In this document: in pieces, positions 34,514 through 44,025 of the stretch | Numbering within the stretch: position 1 is the stretch's first letter | Layout of the letters: each line of letters begins with the position of its first letter | From: Candidatus Enterococcus murrayae | Lineage (GTDB): Bacteria > Bacillota > Bacilli > Lactobacillales > Enterococcaceae | Length of the DNA stretch: 64,000 nt | Direction: 5' to 3' | NCBI RefSeq assembly: GCF_017315985.1 | Contig: NZ_JAFLVR010000007.1 | Span: 1 to 64,000 of the forward strand | Translations under genes and position numbers: made by a program | The notes under the pieces: model-generated | Told to the model about the DNA's origin: nothing | The model's input: the letters and a program-made list of their open reading frames with translations, nothing else | Databases searched by the model: none

Positions 34514-35979
34514 TTATCGTCACCTCCGAAACGCATTAAAAGCTGGGGCAGCTTTAAATACTTTTTATATTGCTGATTGTATTTTTCAATTAGAACCGGG
34601 TCTGGTTGAATCAGCTGTGCTTCATTTTCTGGAAAAGTGAAACTGCCCTCGACGCCTATAATTGCTAAGATTGCGGCCCCATGAACTGCCTCTTGAGACG
34701 TCAGCACACGTTTGATTGGATAGCCTAAACTATTGGCAAAAATTCTGATCCATAGCTCACTTTTGGCTCCGCCGCCAACGATCGTAAAATACTCTGGCTG
34801 TTCCTCATTTTTCATGGCCTCGAACAGCTGTCGAATACCAAAAGCCAAACCTTCTAATACTGCCAAATACATTTCTGGTCTGCCGGTTTCGAGGCCTAAT
34901 CCAAGAAAAGCCCCTCTTAATTCAGGATCAGCGAATAACGTTTTTTCACCGTTCATATGGGGGAAAAAGAAAACCTCGTTCTCCCCAAGTAAATCCTGCG
35001 GAATTTCTTGCTGCTCCCCACCATAGTCCTCTGTTTTTAAGATTTTCTCCAGCCACCAGCTATTGATTTTAGCGCCAGCCTGCACCGTCCCTTGTGTGAT
35101 GATCGCGTTATCTTCTTCAGTAATTCTAGCTGCGACATTTTTTCCCTTCGATTTTAATTGTTGCTTACGATTAGGAATGGCCACTACACCAGATGTCCCT
35201 AATGAGATCAACGGCTGCAGATTTTCGAAGCTGCCAGAAACAATTGCAGACGCTACATTGTCGCCTGTTCCTGAAATGACTGGGATAGTCTTGGCAATCA
35301 TTAATCTCTCGCAGATCTCATTCGTCAATTCTCCAATAACTGCCGATGCAGGGTGAATAGCAGGGAAAAGCTCCTTATCCAGCTCAAATAATTCTTGAAC
35401 TTCTTTGGACCATTGGTTGGTATGTAAATCATACAAAGAGGACGTTGAGGCATCGCAATAATCTGTCGTATAGGTTCCGGTCAGCCGTAATTTCACATAA
35501 TCCTTTGCAATCAGAAACTTATTGATCCGCTGAAATTGCTGCGGTTCATTTTCCTTTACCCAAAGTAAACTGGCCAACGGACTGCCGGTTGAAACGATTT
35601 TGGCAATATGAGCAGACTCAGGGTGGCTTTTCAAGACCTGTTTGATTGCTGGAAGTGTCTTTTTAGTTCGATTATCGTTCCACATAATAGCAGGCCGGAC
35701 AGAAAAACCGTGTTTGTCTACAAACACGGTCGTGTGCATCTGCCCAGTAATCCCAATTCCCTTGACCGTTTCAGCAGGAATCTGTTGGAACAGCTCTTTC
35801 AAACCGTTCACTGTGATCTTGATCCATGTATCCGGCTCGATCTCTGCCCAGCCATTGTGTGGCGTTTGATAATCGTACGCATAGTGTCTCTCAAAAATAG
35901 TTTCCAACTGCTTGGTTACAGCAGCCACCTTGATCGACGTGGTCCCGATATCTAATCCAACATAAACAGATGCACTCAT
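34510..35979 (-). CDS. FGGY-family carbohydrate kinase (xylulokinase-like)
   Basis: 489 aa. The two actin-fold phosphate motifs are YVGLDIGTTSIKVAAV at the N-terminus and PLISLGTSGVVAI around 230-242. GIGITGQMHTTVFVD and GTGDNVASAIVSG are xylulokinase/gluconokinase-like. It phosphorylates a sugar or sugar acid with ATP. In this operon a kinase could make the bisphosphate that the two aldolases need, although FGGY kinases normally act on unphosphorylated sugars. AGGAAG precedes the ATG. Confidence 0.88.
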   Translation of the reverse strand: MSASVYVGLDIGTTSIKVAAVTKQLETIFERHYAYDYQTPHNGWAEIEPDTWIKITVNGLKELFQQIPAETVKGIGITGQMHTTVFVDKHGFSVRPAIMWNDNRTKKTLPAIKQVLKSHPESAHIAKIVSTGSPLASLLWVKENEPQQFQRINKFLIAKDYVKLRLTGTYTTDYCDASTSSLYDLHTNQWSKEVQELFELDKELFPAIHPASAVIGELTNEICERLMIAKTIPVISGTGDNVASAIVSGSFENLQPLISLGTSGVVAIPNRKQQLKSKGKNVAARITEEDNAIITQGTVQAGAKINSWWLEKILKTEDYGGEQQEIPQDLLGENEVFFFPHMNGEKTLFADPELRGAFLGLGLETGRPEMYLAVLEGLAFGIRQLFEAMKNEEQPEYFTIVGGGAKSELWIRIFANSLGYPIKRVLTSQEAVHGAAILAIIGVEGSFTFPENEAQLIQPDPVLIEKYNQQYKKYLKLPQLLMRFGGDDK

Positions 35980-35994
35980 CTTTCTTCCTACTTT

Positions 35995-37041
35995 CTATTC
36001 GTCAAAGGTAATAATCGTTTTTAGCGTATCCGGCCGCAGCGCGTATTCAAAGGCTTCGACAGCCTCGGTATAATCAAAGGTCTTGGCTAACAATGGCGTG
36101 ACATCCACAATTTTTTTAGCGATCAATTGAACTGAACGATAAAAAGTCGGGATTTTCGGACTGACCGTACCAGTAATCAGCTTCTCATAGGAATGGACAC
36201 TCCCCATATCCGTCGGTACAGGATCGTTTGGATGCAGCGAGCTGAACATAAAAGTTTGCCCGCCCGTTGCTGTAAAGTCCATCGCCTGTTTGGCAATTTG
36301 CGGAAGTGCGGTCGTATTGAAGACCACTTCCGCACCTCGCCCTTCTGTTTGCTCTTTAACGAAGGCGACTGCATCGACTTTAGTTGGATCAAAGGTTACA
36401 TCCGCTCCTAATTCCTCCGCAAGCTTTCGACGTTCTGGATTCGGCTCGCTGAGAATGACACGAGTACCGGATAATTTTGCCAAAATGACATGGAACAAGC
36501 CCATCACACCGCCGCCGATAATTACGACATCCTGCCCAAACATCAATTGCGCCCGTTCCACACTATTGACGACACAAGCTAACGGTTCAGTAAATGCACT
36601 GTGAGTGAACGGTACCTCTTTCGGATATTTATAGAGCTCACGACTTTTAACAGCGATATACTGTGACATTCCTAAGAAACCAGAAATACCTTCTGGATTT
36701 TGAAAGGTCGTTGACTTCGCGACTTCAATACAAAGGTTCTCCCTGCCTGTTTTACAGTAATGGCATTCTCCGCAAGCAGGAATAATGTATTTCACCACAT
36801 GATCCCCAACAGCAAAATGCTCAGGGTTCACCTCACTGCCGATTTCTACTACTTCGCCGCTGAATTCATGACCGCCGATTCTAGGATAGGTATACTTCAT
36901 GTCCCCTAAATAATCCCGTAAATCATTGGTACAAAGACCGTTCGCTCGGACCTTCATCAACACCTCATCTTTTTCAATTACAGGCATTGGCAGCTCCTGG
37001 ATCTCCAGCTGCTTGACCCCTGTCTCAACAATTGCTTTCAT
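35995..37041 (-). CDS. Zinc-dependent polyol/alcohol dehydrogenase (MDR family)
   Basis: 348 aa of the sorbitol / galactitol-phosphate / threonine dehydrogenase group. Catalytic zinc ligands are in NGLCTND and GGHEFSGEV, and the four structural-zinc Cys in CGECHYCKTGRENLC (about 92-106). The NAD motif is VIIGGGVMGLFHV. It probably oxidises the polyol phosphate imported by this PTS to a ketose phosphate. Confidence 0.9.
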   Translation of the reverse strand: MKAIVETGVKQLEIQELPMPVIEKDEVLMKVRANGLCTNDLRDYLGDMKYTYPRIGGHEFSGEVVEIGSEVNPEHFAVGDHVVKYIIPACGECHYCKTGRENLCIEVAKSTTFQNPEGISGFLGMSQYIAVKSRELYKYPKEVPFTHSAFTEPLACVVNSVERAQLMFGQDVVIIGGGVMGLFHVILAKLSGTRVILSEPNPERRKLAEELGADVTFDPTKVDAVAFVKEQTEGRGAEVVFNTTALPQIAKQAMDFTATGGQTFMFSSLHPNDPVPTDMGSVHSYEKLITGTVSPKIPTFYRSVQLIAKKIVDVTPLLAKTFDYTEAVEAFEYALRPDTLKTIITFDE

Positions 37042-37051
37042 TTTTTCGCCC

Positions 37052-37882
37052 CTAACCTAAAATCCCAAAGAATCCAGTGACAATACCGACAGCTACAATT
37101 AGACCGATGATCTTCAATGAAGACCAGCCGCGCTTCATTAGAAAATAAATCAGCATCGTAAAGGCAAACGGCAGTATATTCGGCATAACTGCGTCTAAGA
37201 ATTGTTCTTGCACCTTGAAGGTTGTAGTGGAGCTGACGATTTTTAGTGCTACATGCATTTTTACATAGCTGGAGATCAAGCCGCCCATTACCATACAACC
37301 CATGATTTCAGCGCCTCGCAGAACTTTGTTCAAAATTCCCTTCTCTAGAAAATCCATGACGGCATCCGCCCCGGCTCGATATCCGAACATAAAGTTGGCA
37401 TAGCTCATGCCCCAAGCAATCGCGATAATAGCTACAGCATAAATGATTGAGCCCCAAATCGTGCCCTTCAATGTTAAGTCAATACAGATTGCCAGTAAAA
37501 TCGGGATCAATACTCCTTGGAAGATCGTATCACCGATCCCAGACAAGGGTCCCATCAAGGATGTTTTCAAACTGGTGATAAACTCACTTGGAATCGCTAC
37601 CCCTTTTGCCTTTTGTTCCTCCAGCGCAATGATCATTCCAATGATACATGAGCCAAATTCAATGTGAACGTTGAAGAATTCTATTTCCCGTTTCATCATT
37701 TCCTTTTTCTTTTCCGGATCATCATTGTACAGTCGTTTTGAGATTGGAACAAAAACATGTGCAACCGCCTGTCCCATCATTCGTTCGTAGTTATAGCATG
37801 TCTGTGGTAAATTTTCCCAAATCAGCCAAGAACGGAATAAGTCTTTTTTACGAATCAAATTTCCTTCTGCCTCTTTACTCAT
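37052..37882 (-). CDS. PTS mannose-family EIID component (second system)
   Basis: 276 aa. It has KRLYNDDPEKKKEMMKREIEFFNVHIEFGSCIIGMIIALEEQKA and SLMGPLSGIGDTIFQGVLIPI, typical of ManZ-type EIID, followed by membrane helices. ATG 37882 has AGAGGAGG nine bases upstream, and overlaps the EIIC stop by 8 bases (ATGAGTAA). Confidence 0.93.
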   Translation of the reverse strand: MSKEAEGNLIRKKDLFRSWLIWENLPQTCYNYERMMGQAVAHVFVPISKRLYNDDPEKKKEMMKREIEFFNVHIEFGSCIIGMIIALEEQKAKGVAIPSEFITSLKTSLMGPLSGIGDTIFQGVLIPILLAICIDLTLKGTIWGSIIYAVAIIAIAWGMSYANFMFGYRAGADAVMDFLEKGILNKVLRGAEIMGCMVMGGLISSYVKMHVALKIVSSTTTFKVQEQFLDAVMPNILPFAFTMLIYFLMKRGWSSLKIIGLIVAVGIVTGFFGILG

Positions 37883-38639
37883 AGATCTCATCCTCCTCTG
37901 AATCAGCTTTATTGCCTGTAGCCTGTACATAAATTAATGCGGTTAAGCCTGCAATTACACCCAGCGGTAATAAATCTAAGCCTGAATAAGTCGCTAAAAT
38001 GAAACCTAAGAATAAGAAGACTCGCGCCTCGCCCTTAAAGATATATTGCAGAGTAATCGCTACCCCTAATGCCGGCATCATTCCGCCGATAACAGTAAAA
38101 ATAGTCAACGCTGTTCCGCTCAATGCTTCGATGAAGCCAGAGATGTAGCTTGCGCCAAAGTAAGCAGCTAACCCACAGGGAATGATTGTAATCAGGGCCG
38201 TCATGAGCTGAGGAAAGAGAACATTGGCTCGCCAGATTTTGTGATACTCGCCCTTTTCAATATAATTATCTGCCACGTGAACAAAAACTGAACCAAAAGT
38301 CATTCGCCCATACCATACGATTGTTCCTAATAATCCGATCGGCACGGCTACAGACAAGGCTGTTTTAGCATCTAACCCGCCAGTAATCGCAAATGCCGTT
38401 CCTAAAATCCCTGCCAATGCCATGTCGGCTGGCATTGAGCCGCCGGCCGAGATAAATCCTAAATACACTAAGTTGATAGAAGCTCCGGTCATCGCCCCCA
38501 TCAATGGATCCCCCAAAATAATTCCGGTAATAAGTCCGCATACCAATGGCCGCTGCAATGACCACAACCCGACGAAGGGCAGATTTCCTATTGCTAGAAA
38601 ATACACGACCCCACATAGAAATGCTTGAAAAATCGACAT
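37875..38639 (-). CDS. PTS mannose-family EIIC component (second system)
   Basis: 254-aa polytopic membrane protein. RPLVCGLITGIILGDPLMGAMTGASINLVYLG and SAGGSMPADMALAGILGTA are ManY-type hallmarks. It forms the transport complex with EIID. Confidence 0.93.
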   Translation of the reverse strand: MSIFQAFLCGVVYFLAIGNLPFVGLWSLQRPLVCGLITGIILGDPLMGAMTGASINLVYLGFISAGGSMPADMALAGILGTAFAITGGLDAKTALSVAVPIGLLGTIVWYGRMTFGSVFVHVADNYIEKGEYHKIWRANVLFPQLMTALITIIPCGLAAYFGASYISGFIEALSGTALTIFTVIGGMMPALGVAITLQYIFKGEARVFLFLGFILATYSGLDLLPLGVIAGLTALIYVQATGNKADSEEDEIYE

Positions 38640-38657
38640 ACCTTTTTCCTCCTTTTT

Positions 38658-39134
38658 TTATAATAAATTAGTGATCTCTATCAAACGCTGTTCTGGTACT
38701 AATTGATAGAACACATGAACACCCTTATCTACCATTTGACGAATCGCTTCTACCTCTGCCTGATCACAAGCGACATTCTTGATAAACGGCTTACGTTCAT
38801 CACGGATACCCATTCCGCCAAGGTTGACCTGCGGCAGCTCGATCCCACCTTCAACCAACTTGGCATACGTGATCGGTGTTTTAGTCAATAATAAAATCCG
38901 TTCCTTTTCGTTATAAGGCTTTTTCAGCTCCGCAATACCTTCTTCTGTTGTAAAGGCGTCTACTCTCACCTTTGTTGGTGCCAGCGCTTTCAATATTCTT
39001 TTTTGAAATGGATCACTGGCTACGATGTCATCGATAATCACAATATGATTGATACTATAGGTCGGTGTCCAAGCCGTTACTACCTCTCCGTGTATCAGAC
39101 GGTCGTCCACTCTGGCAAATACGATATTTTTCAT
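38658..39134 (-). CDS. PTS mannose-family EIIB component (second system)
   Basis: 158 aa. ARVDDRLIHGEVVTAW near the N-terminus contains the phosphorylated His; VNLGGMGIRDERKPFI is also typical. The protein is close in pattern to SorB/AgaV-type EIIB. Confidence 0.93.
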   Translation of the reverse strand: MKNIVFARVDDRLIHGEVVTAWTPTYSINHIVIIDDIVASDPFQKRILKALAPTKVRVDAFTTEEGIAELKKPYNEKERILLLTKTPITYAKLVEGGIELPQVNLGGMGIRDERKPFIKNVACDQAEVEAIRQMVDKGVHVFYQLVPEQRLIEITNLL

Positions 39135-39163
39135 GTTTCTCTCTCCTTTATTCTTTCTATTTT

Positions 39164-39577
39164 TTAGTCTTCCAAATTTACAGCTAAATAATGATTGACA
39201 TCAATAATCGTTGCAGGTGCCTCAGCCAATAATTTTGTACAAATAGCTGTGGCTGAATTGTCTTCATTCATGCGGGACATGAAGGCCTCTAATACTATTG
39301 GCAGGTTCATACCGGTAATATGCCGAATGGGATAATCCCCCATTAATGACACCACTGCATTGAATGGACTGCCGCTGAATAAATCGGTGAAGCAAATAAT
39401 GTCCTTCCCACCGCCAAACGCTTCAATCGCTGCTTTGATTTGATCCTTTAAGCTGCCTATATCATCCTTTGGATACAAGCCAAACGCCACAGCATTTGTT
39501 TGCTCCCCAACGATCATCTGCGCACTTCCTAACATACTTTTGGCGAGATCACCATGAGACACAAAAATATAATTCAT
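39164..39577 (-). CDS. PTS mannose-family EIIA component (second system)
   Basis: 137 aa. MNYIFVSHGDLAKSML places the active His at residue 8; DIICFTDLFSGSPFNAV and GMNLPIVLEAF follow the family pattern. ATG 39577 has AGGAGG seven bases upstream; a TTG two codons earlier is unlikely. Confidence 0.92.
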   Translation of the reverse strand: MNYIFVSHGDLAKSMLGSAQMIVGEQTNAVAFGLYPKDDIGSLKDQIKAAIEAFGGGKDIICFTDLFSGSPFNAVVSLMGDYPIRHITGMNLPIVLEAFMSRMNEDNSATAICTKLLAEAPATIIDVNHYLAVNLED

Positions 39578-39604
39578 GTTCAATCCTCCTAATTTACCTA
39601 TCTT

Positions 39605-41506
39605 CTAAATATATTCATCCAGCAGTTGGGAAAGATTTTCCTTAAAATTATCAAATGTTGGTTTTTTAATGACTCGTTCGACAAAACCTTTTTCTTGAAT
39701 GATTTTGGCTAAATAATTCCACAACTGAAAAACTTTTGCATTGTTTTTTTCGATTGCTACCAGCATGACCAGACGTACTCTATTTCCATCAGAATCCCAG
39801 TCAAGTTCATTTTTCAATAAAATGACAGAAACAAAGGTTTCAGCCAAGATTGGATTGATTGGATGCGGCAAAGCAATCCCATTGCCAAAATAGCTGCTGC
39901 CCAGCTCTTCCCTCAGCTCAACTGCTTCTCTTAATTGGAACACCTTATCGCCAACCTTTGAGACCGAAATGGAGCAGAGCTTATCCAATACTTCCTGTTT
40001 CTTCGAAAATTGCCCAAAATGAAACAGTTCTTTATCAAATAAATTGACGATCTCAAACTTATCATTGAATCCATCGATGGCAAGCTTGATTTTAGAGTAC
40101 TCCTGCTCACTCGGGAAAAAGCTGATTAGGATGGCACCCATCTGATCTGTCAGCTCAGTTTGCTCCGTTGTAAAAATGACATCATAATCCTCAATATCGA
40201 TCGAGATGACTTCATGGGTATTGACTAAAGTCAGAATCGTGATCTCATTTGAGAACCATGTAGCGAATCGCTGCCTTAGCAGAATACTTTCACTGCGCTT
40301 CAAGCTGGTAATGATCAGAATTCGTTTCTTGCCAGAAATGTCATTATACTTCGCTAAATATTGATTGAAATAAATAGCCAGATAAGCGATCTCGCCTTCT
40401 TCGATTTTCTTTCCGATCGAATTCTGCAGCAAAAGACACATGTAAGCCGCAATATCAAAACCTAAGGGAAACGATTGCTTGATTTGATCCAATAGTTGAT
40501 TCTCGTTTTGAATGTTGTATTCAATCCTTGTTAATAAAGGCATCAGATGCAGCGCCAGTGAGATTCGCAAATCAATCTCCTGACGAAAATCGATGTCAAA
40601 TTTTTCGTTGATCTCCTTCAAAGCATGAAGAATAAAAGTGTTAACCTCTTCTGAGATATAATCATCCTTCTCATAATCACTTTTTCCTTTGATGTAAATC
40701 GCCAGGTTGATGATTTCCTCCTGGGAGACCTTAAAATAAGAGCGCTCGGCAAGCCGATGAAAGATCTCAGCCGATACCTCCATTTCAGAATCAAAGTCTT
40801 CCCTTCCTTCAAATTCCTCTGAGCCAATATAAAAGCCGCTGTTCATCCGTTTGATCGCCATTTCAATATGAACGATCAGATTCTGGAAAAGGGTTTCTGA
40901 AATATGGAAATGGTGCTTCATCAGAACACTGACTAAAACCATTTCAATATCTTGACGAAACATTTCCTCTGTTCCCATATTGCTTTGCTCCTGATGGATA
41001 TCCAGGTGCCCCAGCTTCAGCAAGCATTTCCTTTTGTCGTATTCATTCCCACGAATAAGGATTCCGGAATTTCTTTTTCGTTCAACACTCAAATGATAAT
41101 TACTAAGCAGCTTGTCTGCTTCCTTTAAATCTGTGTTCAATGTCGAAGAAGCAATAAATAGCTGATCAAGCAATTTTTGACGATGGATCGGTCTCTTTTG
41201 GTTCAATAGTAAAACACATAATTTTCTTACTCTATCTGATTGATTCGATTCACTAGCAGCTTCCTTTTGATGGATATTTACTTGAAAGGCCGTGTAATCC
41301 TTGATGATTAATTGGCTGCCTTTAGAGGCTACTGAAATTATTTCAGCGTAGCTGGAAGCGGCTAAGTGCTCGCGTACTTTCTTGATGTCAGATTGGATCG
41401 TACGCATACTTACATGAAACTTGTCAACAAAGTGGTCAGCAGTTAAAAAAGAGGGACTGTGTCGTTCAAATTCTTGAATCATTTCTTTTTGTCGTTTATT
41501 TAGCAC
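39605..41506 (-). CDS. PRD-type PTS transcriptional activator with EIIA domain
   Basis: 633 aa. Winged helices at about 5-60 and 90-150, PRDs at about 185-285 and 295-400, an EIIB-like part with ILIITSLKRSESILLRQR (the usual Cys is absent), and a C-terminal EIIA domain with GNGIALPHPINP. It is cotranscribed after the aldolase gene and before EIIA, and should control this operon through PTS phosphorylation. Confidence 0.9.
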   Translation of the reverse strand: MLNKRQKEMIQEFERHSPSFLTADHFVDKFHVSMRTIQSDIKKVREHLAASSYAEIISVASKGSQLIIKDYTAFQVNIHQKEAASESNQSDRVRKLCVLLLNQKRPIHRQKLLDQLFIASSTLNTDLKEADKLLSNYHLSVERKRNSGILIRGNEYDKRKCLLKLGHLDIHQEQSNMGTEEMFRQDIEMVLVSVLMKHHFHISETLFQNLIVHIEMAIKRMNSGFYIGSEEFEGREDFDSEMEVSAEIFHRLAERSYFKVSQEEIINLAIYIKGKSDYEKDDYISEEVNTFILHALKEINEKFDIDFRQEIDLRISLALHLMPLLTRIEYNIQNENQLLDQIKQSFPLGFDIAAYMCLLLQNSIGKKIEEGEIAYLAIYFNQYLAKYNDISGKKRILIITSLKRSESILLRQRFATWFSNEITILTLVNTHEVISIDIEDYDVIFTTEQTELTDQMGAILISFFPSEQEYSKIKLAIDGFNDKFEIVNLFDKELFHFGQFSKKQEVLDKLCSISVSKVGDKVFQLREAVELREELGSSYFGNGIALPHPINPILAETFVSVILLKNELDWDSDGNRVRLVMLVAIEKNNAKVFQLWNYLAKIIQEKGFVERVIKKPTFDNFKENLSQLLDEYI

Positions 41507-41531
41507 TATATCCCCCTCCTTGATTTAAAAC

Positions 41532-42368
41532 CTATTTTTCATTTACTTCAGTAATGATTGCTTTTACTCGCTCTTCGACATTTTCGATGGCCGATTTTGA
41601 AAGGGACATAATATCAAATTCATTATGATTGTTTTCGTAGGCTTGACCGAATGTGCGAATGAACGCCTGACGAAGATCAGAGCCGTAATTTACTTTAATC
41701 AGATTTTGTTTTTTCGCTTGTCGGACTTGATCAAAAGGAATTCCTGAGCCGCCATGCAGCACCAGCGGGACAGCAGAGAGCGCCGCGATTTCTTCTAGCA
41801 ATGGAAAATCTAGATTCGGTGTCAAATCCATCCCGTGCACATTTCCGATGGAGACCGCTAGTAAATCACACTGGGTTCTTTCGACAAACTCTTTCACATC
41901 AGCAGGATTTGTTTTTGCATCCTCTTCAGAGATATGATCGTCTTCCTTCCCGCCAATCGCTCCTAATTCTGCCTCAACTGGAATACCGTAGAAGTGGCAG
42001 TACTCAACCGTTCGCCTGACCTCTTCAATATTTTCTTCAAAAGGTAAATGAGACGCATCCACCATGATCGAAGTAAATCCTGCTTCGATACACGCCTTTA
42101 CATCTTCAAAGCTTTTCCCATGATCCAAATGCAGTGCGATCGGAACAGAAACATTTTTCATCGCTGATTTGACCATATCCGCAATGATTTTGGGACTGGA
42201 AAGCTTCAGGTTGCTAGATGAGATCGCGATGTATCCGCCTAGTCCCTTTTCCTGATAGCCGCGAATGATGCCGGCTGTTAATTCGTAGTTCGTCGTATTA
42301 AATGCCGGTAAGACTAATCCGTTTTCTTTGGCATAGTCCATCAACTTATAGCCATTTACTAATTGCAT
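41532..42368 (-). CDS. Class II ketose-bisphosphate aldolase (GatY/KbaY type), copy 2
   Basis: 278 aa. LHLDHGKSFED, FTSIMVDASHLPFEEN, VEAELGAIGGKED, SIGNVHGMD and LVLHGGSGI give the catalytic Asp, zinc His ligands and DHAP-binding loops of class II aldolases. It is only a distant paralogue of the aldolase at 33114. It is first in the operon. ATG 42368 follows GAAGG by a normal spacing; the longer frame to 42443 lacks a site. Confidence 0.9.
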   Translation of the reverse strand: MQLVNGYKLMDYAKENGLVLPAFNTTNYELTAGIIRGYQEKGLGGYIAISSSNLKLSSPKIIADMVKSAMKNVSVPIALHLDHGKSFEDVKACIEAGFTSIMVDASHLPFEENIEEVRRTVEYCHFYGIPVEAELGAIGGKEDDHISEEDAKTNPADVKEFVERTQCDLLAVSIGNVHGMDLTPNLDFPLLEEIAALSAVPLVLHGGSGIPFDQVRQAKKQNLIKVNYGSDLRQAFIRTFGQAYENNHNEFDIMSLSKSAIENVEERVKAIITEVNEK

Positions 42369-42581
42369 ATCGTGCCCTTCTTTCTCTCTTGCTATCTGAA
42401 TCATATCCTGAAAAAAGCGCTCTTGGTGCCAAACATTCTGCAAGATGAATCATGCAATTTTTCGAAAACAAACAATTCCTGTCAAACGGTAAACACTGGA
42501 ACCCCTGATTAACGTAGAACTTTGAAGCCATTCAAAACATAGCTGCCTGAAATGAATTCTTTAATAACTTATAGCGATAGG

Positions 42582-42609
42582 AAAATTGCAGGATATATCC
42601 TGCAGTTTT
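42582..42609 (+). terminator. Palindromic hairpin with T-rich 3' side
   Basis: AAAATTGCAGGATATATCCTGCAGTTTT is nearly self-complementary and is followed on the plus strand by T-rich sequence. No plus-strand gene precedes it. Confidence 0.45.
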
Positions 42610-42611
42610 TG

Positions 42612-42656
42612 TTTGTTAAGAAGCCGCATGGACAGCTTCTTAACAAACCTCTTTTT
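42612..42656 (+). terminator. Perfect 13-bp hairpin followed by six T
   Basis: TTTGTTAAGAAGC pairs perfectly with GCTTCTTAACAAA around a 10-base loop, then CCTCTTTTTT. It is oriented as a plus-strand terminator three bases after the previous hairpin, although no plus-strand gene is nearby. Confidence 0.5.
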
Positions 42657-42741
42657 TAGCTGCTGACTAGATTGATTATCTCAAAATAGTCCCATGCTTT
42701 ATAGCTCAATTCGTTTCTAACACTGACAACAAAAAACCTTA

Positions 42742-42789
42742 AAAGAACCGCAACGGACCGCAATCGTTTTATTACCAACGATTGCGGTT
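42742..42789 (-). terminator. Hairpin with two alternative 3' arms downstream of the orphan gene
   Basis: ACCGCAATCGTT / AACGATTGCGGT form a 12-bp stem (42757-42788). The motif is repeated just outside (GAACCGCAACG at 42745-42755), so on the minus strand GAACCGCAA can instead pair with TTGCGGTTC, which is followed by TTTT. This could end the orphan gene's transcript. Confidence 0.4.
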
Positions 42790-42945
42790 CACTACAGCGA
42801 TTCTTCTAAGGCACTCCTGTTAAGTTAATACGATTAGCAGTTATAGGATTCAGTTAGCGACTCCAACACCAGATCAATCTAAAGTTTATACGCTTTTTAC
42901 CCATGACAAATAAACCTTTTTACAAGAATGAAAAAAACTATTTTT

Positions 42946-44025
42946 CTAATTTCTCCATTTACTTGGTTTAAAATTCTTGATAATCTTTTTCTCTCCTTTT
43001 GTCAGCTTTTTACCGCCTGCTCTCGTAGTTGATTTTCCATTTTTAGGCGGTTTTTCCAGCTTTTCATCAATCACAGCTTCAGCTGCTAAAGTTGGCGACA
43101 GTAAAGTTGCCATGTCTCCTTGAGCCTCCTTTTCCGCCTTGACGCTTGCTGCTGGAACAATCCTTGAATCCATTTCTGTCTTCCTGCCAAGAATCATATC
43201 CGGCGGCAGTTTTTCAGAATTTTCCGGTATTTGAGCAGAAGATTCCTTCTCTTCCGAGGCAGGTTCGACTTCTTCAAAGATTTCTTTGATCAACACAATG
43301 AGCTCCTCTTTAGTCAACATAGAAAGATCAAAGCCTTCCAGCATGCTGTTTTCAACGGTAGCTTTCGTCGTTTCTGTCGTCACTTTTTGGGCAGACTGCT
43401 CCTGTGGCTGTTCCTTGGGTTGTTTTGTACTATAAATCGTCGTGGTGCCTTTGAAATCACAATCCATGAGTTTGACGAATTGACGAACGTCTCCCTTATG
43501 GAAGATCGTCAGAGTTGTCAAGACTCTAAGTATCCGTTTTGTTTCCTCAAGGGTATTGCTTGGATCGGCATCTCTTAGATTCCATGTATGTTTTTTTCCA
43601 TTGGCATCTTCAAAGATCGAAGTGAGGGTATAGCTATCATATTGATCAGTAATGACAGCATGCCCTCGATCTTTTAGATACCCTTCATATAAACGCATCT
43701 TCTTTGTTGCTTTATAATACTTTGTCTCGTTCTTGAATAAACGCTTGATGATACTGAGCCATTCGTGCTCCTCTACATAGTCCTTGAAAAATGGGCAGAA
43801 CTTTCTCAGCGTATCATTGGGTTGGGCTTGAAAAAGCAGCTCACGAACAATCTCTGGACAAGGTAGTGAGAAATCGCTTACTATTAAGGCATTTCTCAAA
43901 ATAATCGCCACGATATATTCTACTACTAGGTCTGTGTTTTTCGTCTCTTCCCAAAATTTATGTACTTTCTTTTCAAGGTTCTTTCTATTTTTCATAGTAA
44001 AAATTTGTCGTCTTGTCAGCTCCAT
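42946..44025 (-). CDS. Orphan hypothetical protein with basic C-terminus
   Basis: 359 aa; I do not recognise a family. Residues 1-200 look folded and mostly helical with short strands (EGYLKDRGHAVITDQYDSYTLTSIFEDANGKKHTWNL near 115-150). Residues about 205-235 are a Gln/Thr/Lys-rich linker. LTKEELIVLIKEIFEEVEPASEEKE is an acidic helix, and the last 40 residues are strongly basic (GKKLTKGEKKIIKNFKPSKW). No signal peptide or membrane segment. ATG 44025 has AAGGAG upstream. It stands alone between long AT-rich spacers, which suggests acquisition as a single gene. A nucleic-acid-binding tail is possible. Confidence 0.75.
   Translation of the reverse strand: MELTRRQIFTMKNRKNLEKKVHKFWEETKNTDLVVEYIVAIILRNALIVSDFSLPCPEIVRELLFQAQPNDTLRKFCPFFKDYVEEHEWLSIIKRLFKNETKYYKATKKMRLYEGYLKDRGHAVITDQYDSYTLTSIFEDANGKKHTWNLRDADPSNTLEETKRILRVLTTLTIFHKGDVRQFVKLMDCDFKGTTTIYSTKQPKEQPQEQSAQKVTTETTKATVENSMLEGFDLSMLTKEELIVLIKEIFEEVEPASEEKESSAQIPENSEKLPPDMILGRKTEMDSRIVPAASVKAEKEAQGDMATLLSPTLAAEAVIDEKLEKPPKNGKSTTRAGGKKLTKGEKKIIKNFKPSKWRN

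Larger units (their letters stand above)
42444..42945. other. Gene-free, hairpin-rich spacer
   Basis: No coding frame is convincing. The upstream part should contain the promoter of the second mannose-type operon: TTGACA is visible on the minus strand near 42480, with no clear -10. Three strong hairpins follow at 42582-42609, 42612-42647 and 42757-42788 (listed separately). Confidence 0.5.
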
